Part shown: in pieces, positions 43,958 through 54,800 of the stretch
Layout: each line of letters starts with the position of its first letter
Position numbering within the stretch: position 1 is the stretch's first letter
Source of the DNA: Polaromonas glacialis
GTDB taxonomy: Bacteria > Pseudomonadota > Gammaproteobacteria > Burkholderiales > Burkholderiaceae_C
Length of the DNA stretch: 64,000 nt
Direction: 5' to 3'
Assembly: GCF_000709345.1 (NCBI RefSeq)
Contig: NZ_KL448323.1
Coordinates: forward strand, 2,734,346-2,798,345
The notes under the pieces: model-generated
Told to the model about the DNA's origin: nothing
Seen by the model: only the letters and a program-made list of their open reading frames with translations
Database searches by the model: none
Translations under genes and position numbers: made by a program

Positions 43958-45895
43958 TTATGCCGCCGTGCCGCCGAGATAAGCCTCGATGACCTTTTCA
44001 TCCGCCTGCACATCGGCAGGCTTGCCTTCGGCGATCTTCTGGCCAAAGTCGAGCACCGACACGGTGTCGCAGAGATTCATCACCACGTCCATGTGGTGCT
44101 CAATCAGGATCACGGTGATGCGGTGGTCGCGGATCTTGCGGATGATGGCAATCAGCTCCTTGATGTCCGGCGCGGTCAGGCCGGCAGCGGGCTCGTCAAG
44201 CAACAGCAACTGGGGGTCCAGCGCCAGCGCCCGGGCTATTTCCAGCAGCCGCTGCTTGCCATAGGGCAGGTTGCGGGCTTCTTCAGTTGCCAGGTCGGCC
44301 AAGCCAACAAAGCGCAGCAGGGCCATACCACGCTCAACGGCGGAATGTTCCTCGCGGCGGTAGCGCGGCGTGTGCAGCGCTACGTCGACGATGTTGCTGT
44401 TGAAGGTGTGGTGCAGGCCGACCTGCACATTTTGCAGCGCGGTCATTTCACCGAACAACTGCACGTTCTGGAAGGTGCGTGCAATGCCTGATAACGCAAT
44501 GTCGGATGAGGTTCGGCCCACCACCGACTGACCCGCAAAGTCGATGTTGCCAGCCGTGGGCACATAAATGCCGGTCAGCACGTTCATCATCGTGCTTTTG
44601 CCCGAGCCGTTCGGGCCGATCAATCCGTGGATGGAGCCGCGCTTGATACGCAGGTCCACCTGGTTGATGGCTTTCAGGCCGCCAAACTGCATCAAGACCC
44701 CTTTGGCGATCAGCAGGTCGCCGCCGGTTTCCGATGCGCCGGCAGCTGCCGCCACTGAAATCGCGTCCCTGCCGTCGTCGGCACTCGCCAATTCCGCGCT
44801 GGAAGGCACCGGCTTGCGCACATGAAAGAGCGCGCGCACAAATCCGACGATGCCGTTTTGCAGGTAATACACCACGAACAGGATCATCAGGCCGAAGATG
44901 CTCAGGCGCCAGTCGGTGATCGACTGCAGCCAGAACGAAAAGCCGGCCAGCGCGATCGTGCCAACCACCGGGATCACCACCGCCTTGGGCGTGGTGACCT
45001 TCTTGGCCAGGCCCACCCCGGCACCGACCGCGATCAGGACCGCCAGCGCGGTGGCGACGATACGGAACAGTTCCAGGTCGTCGAGCAGCTTGGGCAGGAT
45101 CACGATGATCGCCGCGCCCAGCAAGGCGCCCGAGCGGGTCTTGCGCCCACCCATGATGACCGCCAGCAGGAACAGCACCGTCAGCTCGAAGTTGTAGGTG
45201 TTGGGCGAGATGTACTGCTCCGAATACGCATACAGGCAGCCGGCCAGGCCGGCGAAACCGGCGCTGATGACGAAGGCATAGACCTTGTAGCGGTACACCG
45301 ACACGCCCATGCAGTCGGACGCCACCGGGCTGCCGCGCAGCGCCTCGAACGCGCGGCCGAGCTGCGACTTCAGGATGCGGTCCACCACCACCAGCGACAA
45401 AACCATCAGGCCGAAGGTCAGCCAGTAAAAGCCGTGCTCGGTGAGCTTTTGGCCGAACACCGTCGGCTTGGGGATGGTGATGCCGAGCGGGCCTTCGGTG
45501 AGGAAGGTCATCTCGTTGATCAGGATCTGGATGATGGTGCCGAAGGCTAGCGTCACCATCGCCAGGTAAGGGCCGGTCACACGCAGCGCCGGCAGCGCCA
45601 GCAGCGCGCCAAATCCGGCGGTCACTGCAATGCTCGCCGGAATGATGACCCACAGCGGCGCGCCCAGTTTCATGAACAGCACGCCCGCGGTGTAGGAGCC
45701 GACACCGAACAGGCCGGCATGGCCCAGCGACACCTGGCCGGTGTAGCCGACCACGATGTCCAGGCCATACAGCAAGATGGCATAGATCATGATCGTGCCG
45801 ACCATGTGGACATAGTAGGAATTGCTGGTCATGAGCGGCACGGCGGCCAGCAAGGCCAGCCCCAGCACGGCAGCAATGAGAGTCTTGCGGTTCAT
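43958..45895 (-). CDS. Fused branched-chain amino-acid ABC permease-ATPase (LivM-LivG)
   Basis: The ATG at 45895 lies two bases after the livH stop and gives 645 residues. Residues ~1-330 are a LivM permease with about ten TM segments (YAILLYGLDIVVGYTGQVSL). After a polar linker (about 355-385) comes a LivG ATPase: Walker A GLIGPNGSGKSTMMNVLTGI, signature NLPYGKQRLLEIARALALDP and Walker B LLLLDEPAAGLTAPDIKELI. In E. coli these are separate proteins; fusion gives fixed stoichiometry. The frame across the junction is continuous with a plausible linker, so it appears to be a true fusion and not a read-through error. Confidence 0.92.
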   Translation of the reverse strand: MNRKTLIAAVLGLALLAAVPLMTSNSYYVHMVGTIMIYAILLYGLDIVVGYTGQVSLGHAGLFGVGSYTAGVLFMKLGAPLWVIIPASIAVTAGFGALLALPALRVTGPYLAMVTLAFGTIIQILINEMTFLTEGPLGITIPKPTVFGQKLTEHGFYWLTFGLMVLSLVVVDRILKSQLGRAFEALRGSPVASDCMGVSVYRYKVYAFVISAGFAGLAGCLYAYSEQYISPNTYNFELTVLFLLAVIMGGRKTRSGALLGAAIIVILPKLLDDLELFRIVATALAVLIAVGAGVGLAKKVTTPKAVVIPVVGTIALAGFSFWLQSITDWRLSIFGLMILFVVYYLQNGIVGFVRALFHVRKPVPSSAELASADDGRDAISVAAAAGASETGGDLLIAKGVLMQFGGLKAINQVDLRIKRGSIHGLIGPNGSGKSTMMNVLTGIYVPTAGNIDFAGQSVVGRTSSDIALSGIARTFQNVQLFGEMTALQNVQVGLHHTFNSNIVDVALHTPRYRREEHSAVERGMALLRFVGLADLATEEARNLPYGKQRLLEIARALALDPQLLLLDEPAAGLTAPDIKELIAIIRKIRDHRITVILIEHHMDVVMNLCDTVSVLDFGQKIAEGKPADVQADEKVIEAYLGGTAA

Positions 45896-45897
45896 CT

Positions 45898-46773
45898 TCA
45901 AACTTTCTTGATCGCGTTTTTACCGAACAGTCCGGCCGGCTTGAACGCCAGCACCAGCAGCAGCAGGACCAGTCCCGGGACGTCCTTGTAGCCGGTGGAC
46001 AGGTAAAAGCCAGTGGTGGTTTCAGCGACGCCCAGGATGATGCCGCCGACAATGATGCCCAGCCCGCTGGTCAGTCCGCCGATGATGGCCACGGCAAAGG
46101 CCTTCAGGCCCAGCACCGAGCCCATGGTCGCGCCGGTCAGCGTCAGCGGCGCGATCAGCGCACCGGCAAAGGCGGCGGTGGCCGAGGACAACGCATAGGA
46201 AAAGGTGATCACCAGCCCGGTGTTGATGCCCATCAGCTTGGCCGCGTCGCGGTCGTTGAAGGTCGCCACCACGGCCTTGCCGTAGATGGTCTTGCGGTTG
46301 AAGAACTCGACCGCCAGCATCATCAGCACGGCGCCCACGACCACCAGGATTTCCATCGGCAGCACATTGGCGCCCAGCACCTTCAGCGGCGCTTCGGGCA
46401 GCGGCGAGGGAAACTTCAGGTCGTCGCGGCCCCAGATGTTCTCGGCCACGTTCTTGAAGATGATGCCCAGCGCGATGGTGGACATGATCCAGCCGAACTC
46501 GCTCTTGATCTTGATCGCCGGGCGCACGCCGATGCGCTCGACGAAGCTGCCCTGCAGCAGGCCGAAGACGATCACCAGCGGCAGCATCAGCCAGTAGTTC
46601 ACGCCCATGTTGACCAGTGTCAGCCCGACCATGGCGCCCAGCATCAGCGCATCGCCCTGGCCGAAGTTCAGGGTGTCGGAGGTCTGGAACGTGAGCTGGT
46701 AGCCAAAGGCGATGACCGCATAGATCATGCCCAGCGCGACACCGCTGTAAATGAGTTGGAGCAGGATTTCCAT
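45898..46773 (-). CDS. livH: Branched-chain amino-acid ABC transporter permease LivH
   Basis: A 291-residue inner-membrane protein with about eight TM segments (MEILLQLIYSGVALGMIYAV; TLNFGQGDALMLGAMVGLTL; AAFAGALIAPLTLTGATMGS, the EAA-like loop region, and GLGIIVGGIILGVAETTTGF). It forms the Liv channel with LivM. It is the first gene of the permease group after the terminator hairpin that follows livK, and ends two bases before the fusion gene. Confidence 0.94.
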   Translation of the reverse strand: MEILLQLIYSGVALGMIYAVIAFGYQLTFQTSDTLNFGQGDALMLGAMVGLTLVNMGVNYWLMLPLVIVFGLLQGSFVERIGVRPAIKIKSEFGWIMSTIALGIIFKNVAENIWGRDDLKFPSPLPEAPLKVLGANVLPMEILVVVGAVLMMLAVEFFNRKTIYGKAVVATFNDRDAAKLMGINTGLVITFSYALSSATAAFAGALIAPLTLTGATMGSVLGLKAFAVAIIGGLTSGLGIIVGGIILGVAETTTGFYLSTGYKDVPGLVLLLLVLAFKPAGLFGKNAIKKV

Positions 46774-46832
46774 GGTTTCAATTCCGCAAAAAAATCGGTC
46801 GGGTTAGGCTGCCCTGGGCGGCAGCAGGCAAT

Positions 46833-46862
46833 AAAAAAGCACCGCGTCGGTAGGCGCGGTGC
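46833..46862 (-). terminator. Hairpin terminator between livK and livH
   Basis: GCACCGCG (46839-46846) and CGCGGTGC (46855-46862) form an eight-base-pair stem; on the minus strand it is followed by six T residues. It would partly end transcription from livK, so the binding protein is made in excess over the permeases, a common arrangement. Confidence 0.8.
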
Positions 46863-46884
46863 CAGATCTCAGCAGTCGGTCTGC

Positions 46885-48087
46885 TTACTTCTTGACGCGT
46901 ACTTCGGACGCCTTCTTCTGGTCGTCCGGATAGGCATAGACCACGCGCTGGCCCTTGACCTCGCCGAACACCGGAATGTTGGCCGTGATGGCTTCGTGGT
47001 CCTTGGCCGTGAACGGCTTGTTGTAGGTGGTGATCACCCCTTCAACCGGCGTCTTCAGGTCTTCCAGCGCCGCCTTGATCTTCGGGCCGTCGGTCGAATT
47101 GGCCTGCTTGATGGCGGCGGCCAGCAGGTAAATGGAGTCATAGCCCTGGGCAGCCGACACCGGCGAGTCGATGCGCTGGTTCTTCGGATTGAAGGTCTTC
47201 AGGTAGTTGATGATGAACGCCTGGCGCTTGGGCGTGGTGGGCTCCTGGATGAAGGTTTGCGGCATGCGCGCGCCCTCGCCGCCCGGGCCGGCGTTGTCGA
47301 TGTAGTTGGCCATCGACAGCGTCCAGCTGCCGACCATCGGCACTTTCCAGCCCAGCTTGGTCATGCCGTTGGCGATCTGCGCCAGTTCGGGGCCGATGCC
47401 GTAGGTCAGGATGGCTTCGGCGCCGGCTTCCTTGGCCTTGAGCAACTGCGCGGTCATGTCCACATCCTTGATGTTGAACTTCTCGACAGCCACTGCAGTG
47501 ATGCCCTTGGCCTTGAGTGCGGTCTCCAGGTCGGCCCGGCCGAGCTGGCCGTAGTTGGTCGAGTCGGCTAGGATGGCGACCTTCTTGAAGCCGCGCCGCG
47601 TGATGGCTTCTTCCACGATCATCGGGGCCTGGATGCTGTCGTGCGCTGCATTGCGGAAGATGTAGTTTTCAGGCTGGTCCTTGAACTGCTGCGTGATCAG
47701 GCTGCCGGTGGCCACGTTGTTCATGACCGGAATCTTGGCTTCCTGGAAAAACCGCTGCGACGCCAGCGCCACGCCGGTGTTGATGTAGCCCACGGTGGCC
47801 GTGACCTTCTCCTTGTTGATCAACTCCTGCGCAATCTGCACGCCGCGCTCGTTTTTCGCTTCATCGTCGCGCTCGACGACCTGCAACTGGCGCCCCATCA
47901 CGCCGCCAGACTTGTTGATTTCATCGACCGCCAAGCGCACGCCGTCGCGCATGCTCACGCCCATCGACGACGAACCGCCGGTGAACGGACCCGACACACC
48001 GATCTTGATGGGGTCGGCCGCACTGGCCAGGCCAGCAAAAGTCAGGACGGCTGATGCGACCGCCAGTTGGGCTAAACGAAAAGTCAT
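46885..48087 (-). CDS. livK: Branched-chain amino-acid ABC transporter substrate-binding protein
   Basis: Starting at ATG 48087 behind AGGAGAC, 400 residues. The N-terminal MTFRLAQLAVASAVLTFAGL region is a Sec signal ending near AADPIKIG, and the mature protein is a Peripla_BP_6 domain (IKIGVSGPFTGGSSSMGVSM; KSGGVMGRQLQVVERDDEAK; ANIPVFGEVKGQRVVYAYPD). It delivers ligand to the LivHMGF permease encoded downstream. Its position beside icmF, whose pathway concerns isobutyryl-CoA, fits valine or another branched-chain amino acid as substrate (inference). Confidence 0.92.
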   Translation of the reverse strand: MTFRLAQLAVASAVLTFAGLASAADPIKIGVSGPFTGGSSSMGVSMRDGVRLAVDEINKSGGVMGRQLQVVERDDEAKNERGVQIAQELINKEKVTATVGYINTGVALASQRFFQEAKIPVMNNVATGSLITQQFKDQPENYIFRNAAHDSIQAPMIVEEAITRRGFKKVAILADSTNYGQLGRADLETALKAKGITAVAVEKFNIKDVDMTAQLLKAKEAGAEAILTYGIGPELAQIANGMTKLGWKVPMVGSWTLSMANYIDNAGPGGEGARMPQTFIQEPTTPKRQAFIINYLKTFNPKNQRIDSPVSAAQGYDSIYLLAAAIKQANSTDGPKIKAALEDLKTPVEGVITTYNKPFTAKDHEAITANIPVFGEVKGQRVVYAYPDDQKKASEVRVKK

Positions 48088-48481
48088 GTTGTCTCCTAAT
48101 GATGAATAAGCTCGGCGTAAACAGCGTTCAACGCCAGACTGCTCCGTGGCTTTTACAGCACATCGGTTGGTCACTAATCTAGCCGATCCAACAATAAGCC
48201 ACATGGGTGTTTTCCTCAGAGAAACCCTCAGTCATACCCAAAAGAGGATGAATATTTTTTGACAGGACAAACAAAATATTTCACGCCAGCACTTTTCAGC
48301 ACCCCTGGCAAAAAATATCCGGGTTAACCCTTGGCTCAACGGCCTGATAAAAATCAAGACGCTGATTGAAGGTAAAAATGGCGTTATTTCCGGGCGTTGT
48401 AAGTTGACGTTTACGTAAACGTAATATCATGGCGTTTTGGCACCTCAGGGTGCTTTTTGCCACCCCCGAGGAGACTTCCCC
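48088..48481. promoter_or_regulatory. Divergent control region of the Liv transporter and icmF
   Basis: This 394-base gap separates livK (minus) from icmF (plus). It contains the palindrome described separately at 48407-48422 close to icmF, and no gene that I can support. AT-rich stretches around 48245-48300 could belong to the livK promoter. Confidence 0.5.
48407..48422. promoter_or_regulatory. Perfect 16-bp palindrome, candidate LiuR-type (MerR) operator upstream of icmF
   Basis: ACGTTTACGTAAACGT is its own reverse complement. A TTGACG at 48404-48409 overlaps it and could be a -35 element, and a TAATAT at 48422-48427 is near a possible -10. From memory this resembles the motif of MerR-family LiuR regulators of branched-chain amino-acid degradation in Proteobacteria, which would fit the isobutyryl-CoA pathway. 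No regulator gene is adjacent. Confidence 0.55.
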
Positions 48482-51400
48482 ATGACCGACCTGTCTGCCG
48501 ACTACAAGGCCCTTGCCAGCTACCGCCCGACGAACAAGGTGCGCTTCATCACCGCCGCCAGCCTGTTCGACGGCCACGACGCGGCGATCAACATCATGCG
48601 GCGCATCCTGCAGGGCATGGGCGCCGAGGTGGTGCACCTGGGCCACAACCGCAGCGTCGACGAGGTCGTGACGGCCGCGCTGCAGGAAGACGCGCAGGGC
48701 ATTGCCATCAGCTCCTACCAGGGCGGGCATGTGGAGTATTTCAAGTACATGGTCGATCTGCTCAAGAGCCGGGGCGGCGAGCATATCCAGGTGTTCGGCG
48801 GCGGCGGCGGCGTCATCGTCGGGCCGGAAATCCGCGAGCTGCAAGCCTACGGCGTGGCGCGCATCTTCAGCCCCGAGGACGGCCAGCGCATGGGCCTGGC
48901 CGGCATGATCGGCGAGATGGTGATGCGTTGCGACAAGGACTTGACCGGCTTTGCGCCCACCGGCATCGAAGCCATCGAAGGCCACGGCGAGATGAACTGG
49001 CGCGCGCTGGCCCAGCTCATCACCGCGCTCGAAGATGGCAAGGCTAATGAGGCGCTGGTGCAGGCGGTGCGGGCGCAGGCCGCTATCAAAACGATACCGG
49101 TTCTGGGCATCACCGGCACCGGTGGCGCGGGCAAGTCGTCGCTCACCGACGAGCTGATCCGCCGCCTGCGGCTGGACCAGGGCGACCAGCTGCGCGTGGC
49201 GCTGATCAGCATCGACCCGTCGCGGCGCAAGAGCGGCGGCGCGCTGCTCGGCGACCGCATCCGCATGAACGCCATCAACCCGTGGAGCCAGGGCCAGCGC
49301 GTGTTTATGCGCTCGCTGGCCACACGCGACTTCGGCTCGGAAATCAGCAAGGCCCTGCCTGACGTGATTGCCGCCTGCAAGGCCGCCGGCTTTGATTTGA
49401 TCATCGTGGAAACCTCCGGCATCGGCCAGGGCGACGCGGCCATCGTGCCGCATGTCGATGTGCCGATGTACGTGATGACGCCCGAATTCGGCGCGGCCAG
49501 CCAGCTGGAAAAAATCGACATGCTCGACTTTGCCGAGTTCGTCGCCATCAACAAGTTCGACCGCAAGGGCGCGCTCGACGCGCTGCGCGACGTGGCCAAG
49601 CAGGTGCAGCGCAACAAGGAAGCCTGGAACACGCCGGCCGACCAGATGCCGGTGTTCGGCACCATGGCCGCGCGCTTCAACGACGACGGCGTGACCGCGC
49701 TGTACCAGGCGCTCAAGGTCCGGCTGGGCGCGCTGGGCCTGGCCTTGACCGACGGCATGCTGCCGCTGGTCGATGTGCGCCACAGCACCAACCAGACACC
49801 GGTCGTTCCGGCCGCGCGCACCCGCTACCTGGCCGAGATCACCGACACCGTGCGCGGTTACAAGAAACGCGGAAAAGAGCAGGCTCGCCTGGCACGGGAA
49901 ATCCAGCAGCTGCGCGCCACCTCAGGCATGCTGAGCGCCAGCAAAACCGACACCGCCAACGCCGTTGACGCGGTCGTCAACCTGGCCGTCGAGCGCGAAC
50001 AGACACAGGACCCGTCAGCCAAAAAACTGCTGGCCCAGTGGCCCGAGATGCAAAAAGCCTATGCCGGCGACGAGTACGTGGTGAAAATCCGCGACAAGGA
50101 AATCCGCACGGCGCTGACCAGCAAGTCGCTCTCGGGCACGACCATCCGCAAAGTCTGCCTGCCCACCTACGAAGATCACGGCGAAATCCTCAAGTGGCTG
50201 ATTCTGGACAACGTGCCGGGCAGCTACCCCTACACCGCCGGCACCTTCGCCTTCAAGCGCGAAGGCGAGGACCCGACGCGCATGTTCGCCGGCGAGGGCG
50301 ATCCGTTTCGTACCAACACGCGCTTCAAGCTGCTGAGTTCGGGCATGCCGGCCAAGCGGCTCTCGACTGCGTTTGATTCGGTCACGCTCTACGGCAACGA
50401 CCCCGACCCGCGTCCGGACATCTACGGCAAGGTTGGTAACTCGGGCGTGTCGATTGCCACGCTGGACGACATGAAGGTGCTGTACGGTGGCTTTGACCTG
50501 TGCAGCCCGACGACCAGCGTTTCCATGACCATCAACGGCCCGGCGCCCAGCATCCTGGCCATGTTCATGAACACCGCCATCGACCAGAACATCGACAAGT
50601 TCAAGGCGGACAACGGCCGGGAACCGACCGACACCGAGATCGCCAAGATCCGCGAATGGGTGCAGGCCAACGTGCGCGGCACGGTGCAGGCCGACATCCT
50701 GAAGGAAGACCAGGGCCAGAACACCTGCATCTTCAGCACCGAGTTCAGCCTGAAGGTCATGGGCGACATCGCCGAATATTTCGTTCACCACAACGTTCGC
50801 AATTTCTACAGCGTGTCGATCAGCGGCTACCACATCGCCGAAGCCGGCGCGAACCCGATCAGCCAGCTGGCGTTCACGCTCTCGAACGGCTTCACGTTTG
50901 TCGAAGCCTACCTGGCACGCGGCATGCACATCGACGACTTCGCGCCGAATCTGAGCTTTTTCTTCAGCAACGGCATGGACCCGGAATACACCGTGATGGG
51001 CCGCGTTGCCCGGCGCATCTGGGCGGTGGCGATGAAGGAAAAATACGGCGCCAACGAACGCAGCCAGAAGCTCAAATACCACATCCAGACCTCTGGCCGC
51101 AGCCTGCACGCGCAGGAAATCCAGTTCAACGACATCCGCACCACGCTGCAAGCCTTGATCGCGATTTACGACAACTGCAACTCGCTGCACACCAACGCCT
51201 TCGACGAGGCCATCACCACGCCGACCGAAGACAGCGTGCGCCGGGCGATGGCGATCCAGCTCATCATCAACCGCGAATGGGGGCTGGCCAAGAACGAAAA
51301 CCCGTCACAGGGCGCGTTCATCATCGAGGAACTGACCGAGATGGTCGAGGAAGCCGTGCTGGCCGAGTTCCAGAACATCGCCGACCGGGGCGGCGTGCTC

Positions 51401-51775
51401 GGCGCGATGGAAACAGGCTACCAGCGCGGCCGCATCCAGGACGAGTCGATGCACTACGAGATGCTGAAACACACCGGTGAGCTGCCGATCATCGGCGTCA
51501 ACACCTTTCGCAACCCGCACGGCGATGCGGTGCATGACAAGCTTGAACTCGCGCGCTCGACCGACGAGGAAAAGCAGAGCCAGTTGAAGCGGCTTGCAGA
51601 CTTCCATACCCGCCACGCCAGCGAAGCGCCGGCGCAACTCAAGCGGCTGCAGCAGGCGGTGATCGAGAACAAAAATGTGTTCGAGGTGCTGATGGACGCG
51701 GTGCGGGTCTGCTCGCTCGGGCAGATCACCAATGCATTGTTCGAGGTGGGCGGGCAGTATCGGCGCAATATGTAG
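48482..51775 (+). CDS. icmF: Fused isobutyryl-CoA mutase IcmF
   Basis: Starting at ATG 48482 behind GAGGAGACTTCCCC, 1097 residues with the canonical three-part order: B12-binding domain (about 20-150; [18 protein letters not shown] and [20 protein letters not shown]), a MeaI-type G-protein chaperone (about 205-420; [19 protein letters not shown], then [10 protein letters not shown]), and the mutase (about 560-1097; [39 protein letters not shown]). It interconverts isobutyryl-CoA and n-butyryl-CoA with adenosylcobalamin. The last 46 codons (51638-51775) also exist as an almost identical copy at 62294-62431, so the gene's 3' end was rebuilt when a defence island inserted. Confidence 0.94.
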   Translation: MTDLSADYKALASYRPTNKVRFITAASLFDGHDAAINIMRRILQGMGAEVVHLGHNRSVDEVVTAALQEDAQGIAISSYQGGHVEYFKYMVDLLKSRGGEHIQVFGGGGGVIVGPEIRELQAYGVARIFSPEDGQRMGLAGMIGEMVMRCDKDLTGFAPTGIEAIEGHGEMNWRALAQLITALEDGKANEALVQAVRAQAAIKTIPVLGITGTGGAGKSSLTDELIRRLRLDQGDQLRVALISIDPSRRKSGGALLGDRIRMNAINPWSQGQRVFMRSLATRDFGSEISKALPDVIAACKAAGFDLIIVETSGIGQGDAAIVPHVDVPMYVMTPEFGAASQLEKIDMLDFAEFVAINKFDRKGALDALRDVAKQVQRNKEAWNTPADQMPVFGTMAARFNDDGVTALYQALKVRLGALGLALTDGMLPLVDVRHSTNQTPVVPAARTRYLAEITDTVRGYKKRGKEQARLAREIQQLRATSGMLSASKTDTANAVDAVVNLAVEREQTQDPSAKKLLAQWPEMQKAYAGDEYVVKIRDKEIRTALTSKSLSGTTIRKVCLPTYEDHGEILKWLILDNVPGSYPYTAGTFAFKREGEDPTRMFAGEGDPFRTNTRFKLLSSGMPAKRLSTAFDSVTLYGNDPDPRPDIYGKVGNSGVSIATLDDMKVLYGGFDLCSPTTSVSMTINGPAPSILAMFMNTAIDQNIDKFKADNGREPTDTEIAKIREWVQANVRGTVQADILKEDQGQNTCIFSTEFSLKVMGDIAEYFVHHNVRNFYSVSISGYHIAEAGANPISQLAFTLSNGFTFVEAYLARGMHIDDFAPNLSFFFSNGMDPEYTVMGRVARRIWAVAMKEKYGANERSQKLKYHIQTSGRSLHAQEIQFNDIRTTLQALIAIYDNCNSLHTNAFDEAITTPTEDSVRRAMAIQLIINREWGLAKNENPSQGAFIIEELTEMVEEAVLAEFQNIADRGGVLGAMETGYQRGRIQDESMHYEMLKHTGELPIIGVNTFRNPHGDAVHDKLELARSTDEEKQSQLKRLADFHTRHASEAPAQLKRLQQAVIENKNVFEVLMDAVRVCSLGQITNALFEVGGQYRRNM
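51638..51775 (+). repeat. Direct repeat copy 1: 3' end of icmF, left flank of the defence island
   Basis: The last 138 bases of icmF, including the stop codon TAG. A second copy lies at 62294-62431 in the same orientation, without indels. The two differ at seven positions, all in codons that keep the same amino acid (four aat/aac or gca/gcg type changes, ttg/ctg, gtg/gtc and stop tag/taa). Homology begins abruptly at the CTC codon. Confidence 0.95.
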
Positions 51776-51789
51776 GACGAGTGCAAAAG

Positions 51790-51832
51790 CCGCTATTATT
51801 TATATAGCTGCTTACGCAATATTCACGAGGGC
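51790..51832 (+). repeat. Dispersed repeat-like element, copy D
   Basis: GCTATTATTTATATAGCTGC followed by TTACGCAAT shares the first third of the repeat family but diverges afterwards. It occupies the gap between the reconstituted icmF end and hsdR. Confidence 0.4.
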
Positions 51833-54800
51833 TGCAGACCTAAAAAACTTGAAGTCCTAGCTGGTTGGGGCGCATCCTTTCCGTTCCTCCGCAGGCGCCC
51901 GTACACCTGACGCGAAATCCAGTCGGCCACGAGACTCTGAAAATCCCGCTCGTTCATGAACCGGGCGAAGATATCTTCGTTCTGCTCCATGCGCTCAATA
52001 AACAGGGTTTCCAGCAAGCCGGAAAACAGCAGTGCAAACTTTCCTTCAGGGTTGACTGCAGCCGCCTCCTGCAACGAGCCATCCGCGATAGCGGCCTCGA
52101 TGATCTGGTCAAAAAACAATTGATCGGAGTCGGTGAAGTCGGTGCCAAACCTCTCATTGATCACATCAATCAGGCGCGACAGCGGCACGTCTTCACCATG
52201 GCGAGCACCTGAACCGACTTCTCGGGGGCCGTCCAGCGGTTCCGCCTTGCCTTGGCGCAGACTTATTGACCCTTCGCTGATTTTCTGCAGACGGTAATAC
52301 TCCAGCCGTATTTCGTCGTCAAAGCTGTAACGCTCGCCAATGGCACGCTTGGGCAGCTTTGGCGAAAGGAAGCGCAGAAAGGTGTAAAGCCGCTCCAGAT
52401 CAGAGTCCTGGTAAGGAATTACCTGTGACAGGAAGGAGTAAAGATTGCGAAAAGCGTTCAGCTTGCCCCGCCACAATTCAGCCTCTTCTTCATCCTCAAG
52501 CTGCAACGCCGCGAACCGATCTACGGCCGGGTCAAGTGTGGCATTCATGACTTGGTGGTCGGCGGCGCTCTGGCGCTGCTTCGGTTTGAAATACACAGCA
52601 ATAAAACGTTGCACCTCTTCCGCAAGGTAAATGCCTGATGCATCCAGCTCTGCCTTGATGGCGTACATGCGGTTCGGCTCCGCCTCTTCGCCCATCTCAG
52701 CCCCTTCAAAATACTGTTTGAATGCCTCGCGGATTTCTTCCGGGGAATTCACAAAATCCAGCACGAAGGTGTCTTCCTTGAGCGGGTGCATGCGGTTCAG
52801 GCGCGACAGCGTTTGCACCGCCTGAATACCCGCCAGCCGTTTATCCACGTACATGGTGTGCAAAAGCGGCTGGTCGTAACCCGTCTGGTATTTTTCGGCC
52901 ACAAGCAGCACTTGATAGTCAGGGGAATCAAACTTCTCGGGCACCTCGGCCTCCTTGATACCGCCGTTCATGCGGACTTCAGTCCAGGTCCGGTCTGGCA
53001 GATCTTCGTCCATCACCTCGCCAGAGAACGCCACCAGCGTCTTGATCCAGCTGTAGCCCTTGTCGCGGATATAGGCGTCAAAAGCCAGCTTGTAGCGCAC
53101 CGCCTCCAGCCGTGACCCCGTCACCACCATCGCCTTCGCTTTGCCACCAATCCTGTGCCGGGTTACGGCGTTGAAGTGCTCAATCATCACCTCGGTTTTC
53201 TGGGCGATGTTGTACGGGTGTAGCCGCATGAAGCGGGCAAGCACCTTGGCCGCTTGCTTGCGTTCGACGTTGGGGTCGTCCTCGCTGGCCTTGACCAGTT
53301 TGTAATAGGTGGCATAGGTCGTATAGTTCTTCAGCACATCCATGATGAAGCCTTCTTCAATGGCCTGCCTCATGGTGTAGCGGTGGAAGGGTTGGCCCGT
53401 CTTGCCGGCTTTATCCCGGCCGAACACCGCCAGGGTCTTGTGCTTGGGCGTGGCGGTGAAGGCGAAAAAGCTCAGGTTCGCCTGCCGCCCGCGTTTGGCC
53501 ATGCTGCGGTACAGCTCATCCAGATTTTCAACACCTTCATCAATCGCGTAGCGCGCCGCCTCTTCGCGCAGTACGTTGCCACCCAATACTTCCTTGAGGT
53601 CGGTCGCCGTCTCGCCAGACTGGGAGCTGTGCGCCTCGTCGATGATCACCGCGCAGCAGCGGGTGGGCAGCACCCCGTCATGCGAAAAACCGGTTTGCGC
53701 GCCGCGCTCTTCGGCCATCTTGGCCAATTGCCGGGCAACGAACGGAAACTTTTGCAGGGTGGAGATGATGATGGGCACGCAGTTGGTCAGCGCCTCGGCC
53801 AATTGCCGAGAATCCTCGTCAATCTTGAGCACCACGCCCTGCCGGTGTTCGAATTGGTAAATCGTGTCCTGCAACTGGCGATCCAGCACACGGCGGTCGG
53901 TGATGACGATCACCGAGTCAAACACCTTGTGATTGGCGTCATCGTGCAGCGAGGCCAGCCGGTGCGCCAGCCAGCCTATGGTGTTGCTCTTTCCACTGCC
54001 AGCAGAGTGCTCCACCAGGTAGTTGTGGCCCGGCCCCTCCAGCCGCGCCGCAGCCTCAAGTGAACGCACCGCCTGTAACTGGTGGTAGCGTGGGAAAACC
54101 ATGGTTTCCCTTTTGATCTTGCGGCCGTCCTCCGTGCGTTTTTCTTCAATTTGCAAATGCACGAAGCGCGCGAAGATGTCCAGCAAGCTGTCGCGCTGCC
54201 ACACCTCTTCCCACAAATAGGCGGTACGGTAAGCCAGCCCTTTTGGGTCGGGCGCGTTGCCAGCGCCGCCGTCCAGCCCTTTGTTGAAGGGCAAAAAATG
54301 GGTTGCGCCACCGGCCAGGCGCGTAGTCATGAAAACCAACTCGGTATCGACCGCGAAATGCACCAGCGCCCGGCGCTTGAACCCGAACAAGGGTTCGCGG
54401 GGGTCTCGGTCTTGTTGGTACTGGGCAATGGCGTTAGTGACCGTCTGCCCGGTCATGGGGTTTTTAAGCTCGGCGGTGACCACCGGAATGCCATTGATGG
54501 ACAGCACCAGGTCCAGCTCGTTGGTGTTCTTGAGGCTGTAGCGCAACTGCCGGGTCACGCCGACTCGGTTGGCGGCGTATTGCGCAGCCAGCTCCGGGTT
54601 CATGCTGTGGGCAGGCTTGAAGAAGGCAACTCGCAATGTGCGGCCGTAGCATTTGAAGCCGTTGCGCAGGACGGCCAACGTACCATAGGTGTCCAGCCAG
54701 TGGGTTAAGTCTTTGAGGACAGTGGCCTCAGTGTTGGCTGCGTGCAGGGCTTCGAGCTTCGCCCACTCTTTGGCCTGGCTGGTGCGGATGAATGCAAGCG

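Noticed and set aside
48296..49821. Minus-strand frames of 324-495 codons overlapping icmF
   Set aside because: Antisense to well-supported B12 and G-protein domains; no motif.
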